Shown: piece by piece, positions 47,701 through 57,367 of the stretch
Layout of the letters: every line of letters begins with the position of its first letter
Position numbering within the stretch: the first letter of the stretch is position 1
From: Diaporthe sp. PMI_573
Taxonomy: Eukaryota; Ascomycota; Sordariomycetes; Diaporthales; Diaporthaceae
DNA: 64,000 nucleotides
Assembly (NCBI GenBank): GCA_021399435.1
Contig: JAJTUP010000036.1
Location: forward strand, 310,001 to 374,000
Direction of reading: 5' to 3'
Position numbers and translations under genes: made by a program
Notes under the pieces: generated by a model
The model's input: only the letters and a program-made list of their open reading frames with translations
Databases searched by the model: none
What the model was told of the DNA's origin: nothing

Positions 47701-48200
47701 AGGATATTCAAGAAGAACTTTCCTTTATACAGGAACGAATAGCTAAATATGTAAACTAGAAAAGAATTAAGGGACTAATCCTCAAGAAGGGAGATAAGGT
47801 CTACCTTCTCTAACGAAACATTAAAACCAAGTACCCTAGTGACAAGCTTGATTATAAGAAGATTAGACTATTCGAAATCTTAGAGAAACTTTCAGATACT
47901 AACTATAAACTTTCATTACCTTAAGGAATGAGGCAATACCTAGTTTTTCATATTTTACTCTTAGAACTAATACCCTAGAATGTAAAACTCGAGATATAGA
48001 TTAAGATAGTTAACGAGTATAACAAGGAATACGAAGTAGAAAGTATTATTAACTCATGATAATATCAAGGAATAATGGAATACCTCGTTAAATGGAAAGG
48101 ATACGAGACTAGCGAGAATATATAGGAACTAACTAAAAACCTTACTAGTTGTAAGCAACTCCTTGAGGAATACTAGGCTAGGAACTTAGCTATGATTGAA
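44780..48200 (+). pseudogene. chromovirus pol: protease, RT, RNase H, integrase, chromodomain (RIP-mutated)
   Basis: Segments visible through stops are: protease with YSVLLDSGT (~44815-44840) and LILGLSWL (~45050); RT with KKNGKLRLYVDY (~45650), FMALDLKGAYNLI (~45775) and YLDDILIF (~45973-45996). RNase H has EFEIYIDASN and ADALSR (~46400-46770). Integrase has LDFIIKLP, SNHRMLYEIVLDKDKLFTSNFW and LSTTAHP (~47150-47440). The chromodomain is IMEYLVKWKGYETSENI (~48070-48125). Chromodomain integrases steer insertion to heterochromatin, which fits the AT-rich site. Numerous TAG/TAA/TGA codons prevent expression. Confidence 0.8.
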
Positions 48201-48289
48201 ACAAGGATGACTAGGACAAGGCTAACTAACTAGCCACCTAATAATACCAGTCAACCTAGAAGATCTACGAGGCCTACGAAGTAGCCAGG

Positions 48290-48545
48290 ATAGTAGACTA
48301 GCCAGGGCACCTACCAGTCGAGACAAACACCCGACTAGTCGACCCCCTCGACTAGTCAACCTAGTTGACTAGTCAAGAAGAAAATAAGGAAGTCAACTAG
48401 TCAACTAGCTTGACTAGTTAACTAGCTCGACTAGTCAACTAGCTCGACTAGTTAACCAGATCAACTAGTCAACTAGATTAACTAGTTAACCTAGTCAACT
48501 AGTTAAACTAATCAACTAGTCGAAGAACTCGACTAGTCAATAACT
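48290..48545. repeat. short palindromic repeat array inside the chromovirus
   Basis: A ~255-bp segment after the chromodomain is composed almost entirely of variants of GACTAGTC and AACTAG, giving dozens of ACTAGT/CTAGTY palindromes. Because RIP turns CCAG and CTGG into CTAG, the ancestral unit may have been less palindromic. Confidence 0.75.
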
Positions 48546-48736
48546 CTACTAGTCAAGCAAGGATATATAGGCTAACAAAACAGCCACGATTTTAATTCAC
48601 TAGTTAATCACTTTACCAGGAAAAATACACATCAGGATTTCGACAGACCACTAATGGTTGCATTACTACTTTCACCCCCAATACCAGGAATATCCAGGAA
48701 AGTTAACTAGTCACCACTATCAGGCACCATGGAACT

Positions 48737-49309
48737 CTAGTCAAAAACACCAACCTCACCCTCAGAGCATAACCAAGCCTCCTGTACTACCATCCTACTA
48801 GCCTCCTCTATAGAACTCCGACGAGCGGCCTCGGTAGATTGCTTAGTAATCCGTACACGCTTGGCCTCGGCCTCCTCCTTTTCTACACGATCTAGCTTAT
48901 CGATAGTGTCGATGCCCCGGCGCACGGCACGCACCATCTTCTCAGCCCACAAGCAACGCTACTTGTATAGTCAGCACACCTTCGCAGCGGCCCTCTCTAG
49001 CTCTTCTTCCGCTTCGTCTAGTACGGCCTTGGCTAGGTTGTACTGGGTGGCAAGCTTTTGCATCTAGGTAGGTGAGAGCCCATGTATGTCGTAGTTCCCA
49101 TGCTTTTTTAGGATATACTCGTAATAGTAAGAAGAGTCCTCCTCTAACGTAATACAAGGGGTTTTGCTAATCTCGCAAGACGAGCAAGTTAGCATAACGG
49201 AACCACGAGAAGTAACGGTAACAGAAAGGGACTTGCTTTACTTAGTCTTCTTGGAGCGACGGGAAGATTTAGAAACCTGAGAATCTTTAACCTTAGATGA
49301 TATGACGAA
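48737..49309 (-). pseudogene. antisense accessory reading frame of the chromovirus (coiled-coil protein)
   Basis: On the strand opposite to gag-pol, one frame spans ~190 codons between the repeat spacer and the 3' LTR, broken only by four stops (TAA, TAG, TGA, TAG) of RIP-compatible type. It reads as an ordered protein: a Ser/Lys-rich start (KSSRRSKKT), a short Cys cluster (LTCSSCEISKTPC), EEDSSYYYEYILKKHGNYDI, then a long charged helix with heptad character (LAKAVLDEAEEELERAAAKV; RGIDTIDKLDRVEKEEAEAK). The segment is clearly more GC-rich than pol. The frame ends at TGA 49310-49312 upstream, which may itself be a mutated codon; a GTAAGT near 49350 could be an intron donor of an upstream exon. 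Function unknown; it has no enzymatic motif. Confidence 0.6.
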
Positions 49310-49394
49310 TCAGGAAGGCGTGATCAAAACACGAACGATGTGTGGAAAACTTACAGGGAACCTTTGAGGATAAAGGATATAAGGAGGGAGATAA

Positions 49395-49887
49395 TGTTAT
49401 GAACTAACAGGCATAGTACCTAAGGGACCCGTTTCGATAACCCTGGTAATCAGAATTAGATACCACAACGTAACCTCGCAAGTACTTGAGGGCGAAGTCA
49501 GCAAAGGCATGCTAAGGCCAGGGTTAGGGTCAGGTACCCCCTGACTAGGGTGGACCGACAGGACTGACGAGTGGTCCAGACGACTGCAAGGCTGGACCGC
49601 ACAAATCGACGAATGGTCCATACGGTTCATCACTAACGACGGATGAAGAGTCGGAACATATAAGGACATGGTCATCACCACAGTAGATAGCTTTCATAGA
49701 ACAGACTCTTTAGTCGTCAATCTAAGTATTCAGTCTAACAACTGGATAGCCTCCCAGCTAGTAATCATACTCGAAGAATCATCGTGTCTTACACTACATA
49801 GTCAAGTATCACCTCTACGCCGTATTGCTAACATAAACCCTATAGGTTACCTACTGAACCCCACAAAGGTTTAGTGTGATCATTACA
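49395..49887 (+). repeat. 3' LTR of the chromovirus
   Basis: 493 bp, same termini as the 5' LTR, followed by target repeat CTATC. Compared with the 5' copy, its first ~60 bp carry more C-to-T/G-to-A changes, while other parts are better preserved (for example CCTGACTAGGG versus CCTAACTAGGG). Confidence 0.9.
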
Positions 49888-50477
49888 CTATCTAGTAAAA
49901 TAAGGTTTATATAGTAAGCTATAATAATTCTTTAAAATTCTAGATATTTTTTATAGACTAAGCTAGCTTAATAAAGACGCTAATTTCTAACCTATCTTTT
50001 CTAAATACTATTATAGTATTAATAAGATTAACTCTATATATTATTAATTTAAGTAAGCCTGGCTGGATTTTATAACTATTGGTAAGAATAATAAGGCAAT
50101 CTTGCCTAGCTACATTCTTATATATAGAAGATAATTTATTCTTTAGGAATTAATCTTTAAGAGTAAATGGCCTGTCTTAGCCAAATGGCGTTACTGAGAA
50201 CTGGTGGTACTGCTGGTTACGTAGAGGAACCTTGAGTTAATAGAAGCATTGGAGCAGGGTTTCTGTATAGGTTTTGTGAGGCGTTAACTATATGTGTGTG
50301 CACGAATGTTGCATCTGGTGGTGAGTGTGAACGCGGCAAATATATACTGGGAACGCGAGATGCTTTTAAGTCCATCATAATAGGATATCAGTATGTGCCT
50401 AGAAGCTGGTTATGTTTGATGACATGATTGAGGAGGAGGAAATCAATGAGTGACCTTCAACGCATCTGCTCATGCCA
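49888..50477. other. AT-rich flank of the chromovirus, then balanced intergenic DNA
   Basis: To ~50165 the sequence is AT-rich and continues the pre-insertion RIP block. From ~50170 it becomes GC-balanced without a recognised gene. Confidence 0.45.
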
Positions 50478-50735
50478 TTAGATACCCGTTTTTCCCTTTG
50501 TTTTATCGCATTGGCCCGAAAGGATAACGCAGTTCGCGCAGCGGTCTGCCGTAATAGTACCTAGCTCAACGCAGCTGTTGAACCGTCCCCCACCCGACTG
50601 GCAAGAGGAGCAGGGCAGTTGCGCCTGTACACCTCGGCTTTGACATAAGAGAACATCGGTGGTCTGATTATCCTCCTTCTTTAACCCAATGAAAACTGGC
50701 CCATGCCGGCATGGGTCCAGAAGTTGTGATAGCAA
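50478..50735 (-). pseudogene. Cys-rich remnant resembling DUF3716-type fungal proteins
   Basis: The minus frame contains LPCSSCQSGGGRFNSCVELG and DRCANCVILSGQCDKTK. This paired-cysteine layout (CxxC..FxxCV..CxNC..C) resembles a small Cys domain common in uncharacterised ascomycete proteins, which I associate with DUF3716. It lacks a convincing start and the rest of the protein, so I treat it as a relic or a partial exon. Confidence 0.35.
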
Positions 50736-51270
50736 TATTCATCACAGATGGAGAGCCTAGCTGCCGGCGCCGGACTATCGTGACAGCCACGCCAGGCAAC
50801 ACATCGTGTCGACAAACTGTCGCTGTTAGTAAATCCGCTAGAGGCAGCAAGAGCGAGAGGGCCGAGGGGAATTTATGTGTTTGATACTGTAAGACTCAGG
50901 AAGACATGCTTTATGTCCAGGGCTGCGTCCCAGATAACGCAATTCTAATTTACGTCCAAGTACAAGCTATGTGCACACCTGCTACCTCTCAGTCAAATTG
51001 ATTTGTCATCTGATATATTAAATCTGCCCCAAAGCCGGGCGTCTTGTTAACCAACGCCGACCAGCCTTCCAGACCAGACACATCCTCCACCACACAAGCC
51101 GCAAACTGTGCCACAAGCAGCCGCAGCTAGCATCTTGGGACCGTGCAACTATATATATAGCGGACAAATCTTGCAAACTTAGGCACAAACGCCGACACAG
51201 AGATGGTCTACTGTAATAGTTTATAGACCAAGTAAGAGCAAGCAAGGTCTATAAGCGAAAAGATGGCATA
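50736..51270. other. intergenic, nothing recognised
   Basis: About 530 bp. Minus-strand frames at 50668-50850 and 51018-51245 show no family features. Confidence 0.35.
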
Positions 51271-51950
51271 TTAATTGGCGAAAATCCAGATCCCTGTGTA
51301 GCCGATAAATACATACTTAAAGGACTCTCTTAGGGATCCCTGCTTAGTTTGCCATATATTTTGCCAAACGTCTACGTCACTGGCCTCTGCAAGGTTACTC
51401 TGCTTCTCTATAAACGCAGAGACAAACTTTTGCTTCTTTGTAGAGGGACCGCCATTACCTCCGGCGCCACACTTACACGCCACACTCAGCTTAAACCCGT
51501 TATACTTGCAAAATAAGGCATATATGCGGTCTGCAGTTATTTTGTAAGACGCCAGGAAATAGGGCAATTAAAACGTGTCTTTAATGTTAATTAGTTATAT
51601 AATCTTGACTGGGTCTGGAAACAAGGACTACCTTAGGCTAATACTGTCCTGCGGCTTCTCGACTACCTTTACCGTAATATTAAGGAAACCCTCAGAACAT
51701 CTAGCAAGATCATCTTTCTCGGCCGGCGCAAAACCTATATAGGTATCAGTATACGCAAATTAGGCAAAACGCAAGAAGACGCCCTTATCGACATCCTCCC
51801 ATATTACGCAGCATTTTAAGGACGCCTTCGTCCCGTTATTAACCAGGCTATTAAGCGGGGCCGACAAATAAGATAGGAGGGCTTTGTAAATGTAAAATTC
51901 TACTTTGTTATGTCCTACAATAAATTTAAACAGCTTCGTTGCTAATAATC
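51271..51950 (-). pseudogene. RIP-mutated BTB/POZ-domain protein pseudogene
   Basis: On the minus strand, ATKLFKFIVGHNKVEFYIYKALLSYLSAPLNSLVNN (~51830-51945) followed by VIWEDVDKGVFLRFA-stop-FAYTDTYIGF matches the BTB/POZ pattern (hxVGxxxxxFxVHKxLLxxxSPxLxxLxNNG .. LEDVDExxFxRFxxFAYTGDYT). In-frame TAA/TAG and loss of the conserved Ser-Pro mark decay. A downstream frame, 51567-51271 (ADRIYALFCKYNGFKLSV .. GGNGGPSTKKQKFVSAFIEKQ), is probably the rest of the same gene. BTB domains mediate dimerisation or Cul3 recruitment. Confidence 0.6.
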
Positions 51951-53152
51951 TAATACCAGTTTAAAGATAATAGCTTTCTAAATAATTACAAGCACTTACT
52001 TATTAAATTCTCTACTGCTTAGGAGAGCTTAGAAAAGCGGCATTATTATGCCTTGCAGCCTGCAAACCTCCAAGTTAATGTGGTTAGATCTGGCAAACAT
52101 TAGGGCAGTCAATAGTAGAGGTCCTTACTCTTACATTTTTTTGCTCAACCTTGGCCAGACTCCATACTTATAGATTCCTCCACTCAAGTTTAAGGTGCTG
52201 TCTACTAGCTATAGTTGAGGGCATTGGGTCTAGAGGCACGGTGGGTTAAGACCGAGGATTTTCGCAGGTGGATTCAGGAACCGGGTCACGGTAACAAGTG
52301 CAACTACGCCTTGCTGCAAGGGCGCAGTCCTAAACCCCGGGTTAGGCTGAAGCGCCTGGGCCTGGGCGCAACCATTCTATATAAAGCTCGCCACCTCTTT
52401 GCCCGTGGTAACATCGTCCAGAAGGATGAATATACTAACTCGCCATATTACTGCTAACAATAAATCAAATGCCATGTACGATCCAATGGAAATCAGCTTC
52501 AATGGCATCTCTTTACCGACAGGAGCGGGGACAATGCCACTCCAGACAAAAGGGAGCCGCAAACAGCAAAGAGTATGTACACGCAGTATCCGTTCCACAC
52601 ACGTAGAGAAGCGACTCCGTACAAAACAGACCAAGAAAAAACTGGCCCAATTGCTAAATAATATTCCTAAAATTGTCAGACCAAACCCGATGGACTTTTT
52701 TATTGCACATCTCTAAAACGTTCTAGAAGATTGGATAATAATATAGGTAAAGACGACGTTACCAAGCGGTATAACGAGTTCGGATCCCTCTATTACTTCT
52801 GCCTTTTAACTACTAGACGGTACTATAAATGACGGCAATGATATACGTTCAAGATTTGCTAATATATAGCTACTATGCATATTTAAATCGTTAGAGGATA
52901 TAATTGCCTCCGAAAGACAAAACGCGCAGATCCAGGGACAGCGTGGTTGGCGTAACGCAAGCGTCGCAATGTTTATATTCCAATAGAGTATGGTCAAGGA
53001 TTGACTTTTCTTTAATTGGCTGGTAGAAAAGGGTAAAATGCAGATGAAATTCACAATGATTCTCGCTTTCAACACACATCAAGTCCACGCCGCGTCCTAT
53101 TTCTTGCAATAGATTACCAGAAGGAAACTTGTTGTGGCCCGTGGCCTTGGGC
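51951..53152. other. intergenic with unassigned frames
   Basis: About 1.2 kb. To ~52200 it is AT-rich. A plus frame at 52215-52457 (GLEARWVKTEDFRRWIQEPGHGNKCNY) and a minus frame at 52891-53184 (LMRLEPKATGHNKFPSGNLL) look partly protein-like but match no family I know. The latter starts in the frame adjacent to the end of the next gene and could be its frameshifted C terminus. Confidence 0.35.
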
Positions 53153-54672
53153 TCAAGCCGCATCAAGTCCCGGACTTGGCCCAAGGCTATCGACTAATCC
53201 GTGAGTTGTCTCCATATCCTGGGTTGAGGGTATATTGACAATCATCACATATAGGATACCCTGCAGGATCGAGGCAATTTTGGTTAGAAATTTGGAAATG
53301 ATTTCGAATATGGATACAATACGTCTGGGGCAACACTACCTCTTTTGGTTTATGCGCCTTGGGTGCTTTGTTTGGGTATTTGAGCGCCCTCTTCTCCGCC
53401 TCGCGCTTGCGCTTCTTTTCCTTCTTCTCCTGCTCAGCTTCCCGTTTCTCTTGCTTTTGCCTGTCCTTCTCATTGAGTTCCGCCTTCGGGTCCATAAGGG
53501 GGTTGATTCGGCTCGTCGGGTTTTTCTTCTGCTACAACAAGTTTAGTACCAAGAGCAGGTCTGACAAGGCTTCTGCAGAAGGAAAGGTCATTTTCGGATG
53601 GGAAAGTGCAGAGCACTCATACAAACTTGGCTTGGGACTTTAGGTCCTCTTTTTCAGCATGGTCCTCCAACATGTTCTTGACTTTGGACCGACCGCTACC
53701 CCAGGTTCTAGGAATGGTGCTCTCTTCACTGCCAATTTGCTCGACATAATTTTCAGGGAAGTCTTTTGGGTTGGGATAGACAAGCTCGGCTGTCGCAGGA
53801 AAATTAGAGGCTCCAAGTATGCCATCGTGGTTCCGCATCCGGCTATTCTTTGAACCCTGGGATATGCCCTGCCGGATGACATGGCTGGGGCTATCGCTCT
53901 GGCCAGGTTTCACAACATTGCTGCCTGACTTGACGTCGTATGACATGATAAAACAGTACAGCCCACGCGGCCGGAAAAGCTCATCGTTCATCTTAGTGAG
54001 GTAGTCGTTCTGGCTGCATCGGCCAGGCAAGGCCATTCATATGTCAGCATATCCACCATGATGATCATGACACTTCATAAATGTCATCACAAAGCAGGCT
54101 TGTATAGGGAAAGTGTGAGCTTAAGAACAAGAATGAGGAGATACATACCCCCTTCGGGCGTTCACTTCCTTGTAGGCGCCCGCGGTTACCTGCAATGCCG
54201 CCCCGATAATAGGGGCGCCGACAAACTCGGACCCCAGTACCGCACCGACCGCCTCACCCGCGAGGTTGATGGCCTCCACGGCCGGGTTGCAGGCCACAGA
54301 CTTGTTGAGGCCGTCAATAAAGCGGAGGAAGGTCGCCTGGTCGATGCCGCAGCGGAGCAGTTCGGGGGCATATGCCCGGACAAACCCTCGCGCGCGATCG
54401 CTGGGGCGCCTCTGCGGGATAACAACGGCTTTGGGCAATCGCGATATATCGCCCATCGGTGTCGCCATTGGGTCTATCTGCGCCGAGGATTCTTGGTCCG
54501 AACTTGCAGGAGTGGTAGGGTCTGCCTTCGAGTTAGCCAGGAGAGAATCATGGGCTCTACCACCTTGGCTTGAAGGGGGTTGTGCAGGGGCTTGATCCCT
54601 ATAGTCCGGGCTGACAGAGGAGTGCTGAGGGTCCTGGGCTCTGGTATCCTGACCCGAGAGTGACTCCTGCAT
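53153..54672 (-). CDS. conserved uncharacterised fungal protein (PQRRPxDRxRGFVRAYAP family)
   Basis: Exons (minus) 54672-54149, 54013-53623, 53531-53340 and 53260-53153 give 404 residues. Introns are 135, 91 and 79 bp (donors GTATGT, GTATGA, GTAGTG; the second has a TACTAAAC branch site). After a disordered ~85-residue start comes the family core VVIPQRRPSDRARGFVRAYAPELLRCGIDQATFLRFIDGLN. A Gly/Ala-rich hydrophobic segment follows (INLAGEAVGAVLGSEFVGAPIIGAALQVTAGAYKEV), then NDYLTKMNDELFRPRGLYCFIMSYD. A highly charged Lys/Glu segment (QKQEKREAEQEKKEKKRKREAEKRA) precedes the family-typical hydrophobic ILYVMIVNIPS. Many ascomycetes have several copies; some are mislabelled as FAD-binding, but no such motif is seen. 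The function is unknown. The last ~10 residues may be altered by a frameshift. Confidence 0.72.
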
Positions 54673-56169
54673 GACGAAAACTTCTAGATTGGAAAAATGA
54701 AGAAAGAGGCTCTGTCACTTCGTGAGTGCAGTCGAAGAGGCAATACAATTATGCTTGGTTAATTTATCAAAATGCAGTTCTCAGTATCGATAATTGATGA
54801 CCAAAAGGATTTCAGCTTTTGACTTGGGGAAAGTGATCAACACCTTAAGCAGAGGCTTAAGACCTCACGTTGCGCGTCTCTTAAGCTACCCCAACACATT
54901 GGCCAAATGATAGAGCAACTGGTTCCTGGCTTTGCAGAAGTAATTGCGTGGTTGCCTCCCGTAGGCATAATAATCACCCCGAATCCTCCCCCTGGCGTAG
55001 GTCAATGATTGGCTATTTATGTTTCTAAGTCATTAGGAGGATTCGGCGACCTTGCAAAATTACAGGCTGAGCTACAGCATTCAGTATGCATTAAGCCACC
55101 GCGAACTTGCTTGGTACCAAGATTCAAGTGTTCCATCGTGGTATTGGCACTGCCTTTCAGCAGTTCCTGAAGTCATTTATGCACGGTTGCATCCCATTCA
55201 GCCACCTTTCGTAGCTCATCCAATCCAAAATTGTGCCCGGGAAGCGTGGTAATAGATCCATTCCTTAAACAGCAGCGGCGCTTGCCGTGTGCCAGCACCT
55301 GGCCAAGCCAGGCCGTCGCGAATCACCAGATCTCAGCTCCAGGGCGCTGTCAGCAAGGACCGCAGCGAACAACTCAGCTGTGAACATCACCGTTTTATAG
55401 CTGGGAAACAAGCCACTTTTACAAGACGTTGTGTAGAACCACATAGCCAGTGAATTGGCTGTTCTTGCTCCTGAAAAATCAATCCATTCAGGCATTGCCT
55501 AAAAAGACTCACTGGCTTCAATGTTGATTGTTGTATGAGTTGTTTCCATGAACAAGTCACGAGGATCTCTACTGGGTGGCAAATGACCGGAAGTTGAGAA
55601 TCGACATTCAACACATTTTTATCAAGAAATTAGGACACTTAATAATGTAGCTCTACTAGCACATCTAAATACAGCGCAATACATAGTTGAAGTCGAGCAG
55701 TTTGGCGCGGGCAGCGGGGTTTCTATTTGATTTTGAAGGGTGGCGGATCTGAACTTCACGCCGGACATGAGCGGACCGTTAGTCAGTCGCATAGAAAAGT
55801 TGTATGAAAAAAGACCACGAAAGTGCAAATCCAACCTTGAGAAAATAATGTGAAGATATTCCTCGGAGAGAAGACTCATGTCCTAGCTCAAGCTATTGTA
55901 TTTCTCAGTGGCGTGGCTACCCCCTAAATTGTGGATCATGACCTTGCAGTGCCGGAGCACGAGTACGTCAGCCTATCTCGGGTTTCGGTGGTTGCTCGGC
56001 TCGGATGTAGTGTTGGAAACTCAATTAATTAGCCACGTATCGAAAGAACCCGCACATATATTGTGAGGTTTTTTTTTTTTTTTTTGATATAAAGTCATCG
56101 TATTTTCTTCAACGAAGTGTATTACTCCCTGATGGTCATCTCGGCTTGGGTGTATCACCAAATATCAAA
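54673..56169. other. intergenic ~1.5 kb
   Basis: No gene supported. Minus-strand frames at 55265-55495, 55387-55614 and 55622-55879 lack recognisable motifs. A 17-18 base poly-T run lies near 56069-56086. The last ~200 bp should include the cutinase promoter. Confidence 0.4.
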
Positions 56170-57025
56170 ATGCACTTCCACCGTGCGGCCCTTACCCTGA
56201 CTGTTATTGGTGCTGCCAGCGCCAGACCGCAGGAAATCTCAGCACGCCAGGAATTTAACACGACATGTGACGATATTCACTACATTATCGCTCGAGGCAC
56301 GACTGAAGGCTACCCCGGCAGTCTAGGCTCCCTTGTTGACATCCTGCTCGCAAAGTTCCCGAACAGTAACTACGAGGACATCATCTACCCTGCGACCCAG
56401 GAGACCAGCACCGACAGCTACTGGCAGGGCCTCGCCAAAGGTACCCAGCAGATCAAGAGCTATGCTGACAAGTGCCCCGACTCGAAAATCGTCATCATGG
56501 GTTATTCGCAGGGTGCGCTGGTTGTTGGAGACATCCTTGCTGGTGGAGGCAACAACTCTGAGCTTGGCAACGCGACAACGCCTCCCTACATCGACTTTGC
56601 CACCTACGGACAGCGTGGTAAGTGGATTGATGTCGAACTCTCCATAGCGTCGTTGCTAATACTCGGAATAGTGAATGCAGTCCTGCTCTACGGGGACCCA
56701 CGCCACATGCCCAACCAGAGCTTCAACTATGGCAATGTGTCTGCCCTGGACGCCCCTGGCGTAAGTGATTAGCTAAACTACCATTGCCCATAAGATTCAT
56801 GCATAATGGACCACTGGCTGATATTGTCGGGCACAGAAGTATCCTCGCTCTAATGAGCAGCTGGCAACCATCAACTTGTACGCCGGCAAGCTTCACGATT
56901 ACTGCAACTACCACGACGGTGTCTGCGACACTCGTGGTGTCGGCAACCTCACTGCACACATGGCTTACACCTCCGATTACAATACCATAGCTTCCGAATG
57001 GCTTAAGGGCATGTTGACCGCATGA
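56170..57025 (+). CDS. secreted cutinase / acetylxylan esterase (carbohydrate esterase family 5)
   Basis: Exons 56170-56617, 56672-56760 and 56837-57025 give 241 residues. A signal peptide (MHFHRAALTLTVIGAASA) with a likely dibasic-type processing site in ISARQ precedes the mature enzyme. The alpha/beta-hydrolase triad is visible: Ser113 in GYSQG, Asp206 in CNYHDGVC, His220 in TAHMAY. Cys33, Cys102, Cys202 and Cys209 fit the two conserved disulfides. IARGTTE near the N terminus and LYGDPRHMPNQSFN are typical of the family. The enzyme hydrolyses ester bonds of cutin or acetylated xylan outside the cell, consistent with a plant-associated or saprotrophic fungus. Both introns are GTAAGT..AG (54 and 76 bp; GCTAAT, GCTAAA). 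It is intact although the next gene downstream is destroyed. Confidence 0.92.
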
Positions 57026-57367
57026 GCGTTATGCTCGAGCGCAGGCCATATTGTCCATTTTGTCTATTTATGGACATACTAGGAAGACTTAGCAGCGGTG
57101 AATCTTCAAATGGGCGAGTGAAAAGTCGCATCCGCATTTCAGAGCTTGTCAAAAGCCTCCACAGCTGCTACGGCAGTGATGTGTGCTTAACCCATATTTA
57201 TCCTTCTCCGCATTGTGCTAAAATATTTTAACAGAACACGAAATCTCGAAGGTGAGGAGGTTTTAGTATTCTGAATTAATATGTTTGAGAGATACTGATT
57301 CTGGAATTGAGTTGAAACAAAGCGCTTCCCATCACTTCAAGTCCCCGATTGCAAGCTGGGATATACA
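57026..57367. other. intergenic 340 bp
   Basis: Contains the cutinase 3' UTR and the region before the adenylation-domain pseudogene. Nothing else seen. Confidence 0.4.

Larger units (their letters stand above)
42152..49887 (+). mobile_element. full-length Ty3/gypsy chromovirus with LTRs and target duplication, RIP-inactivated
   Basis: The element is 7,736 bp: two 493-bp LTRs beginning TGTTATGAAC and ending CATTACA, flanked by a perfect 5-bp direct repeat CTATC (42147-42151 and 49888-49892). Internal order is gag (with an eroded CCHC knuckle), protease, reverse transcriptase, RNase H, integrase, chromodomain, a short-repeat spacer and an antisense reading frame, then a purine-rich tract (AAGGAGGGAGATAA) just before the 3' LTR. 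All coding parts carry many in-frame TAG, some TAA and a few TGA codons. Differences between the two LTRs that I compared are C/T or G/A transitions. The element is dead but far less eroded than the DNA around it, so it is a younger, nested insertion. Confidence 0.92.
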
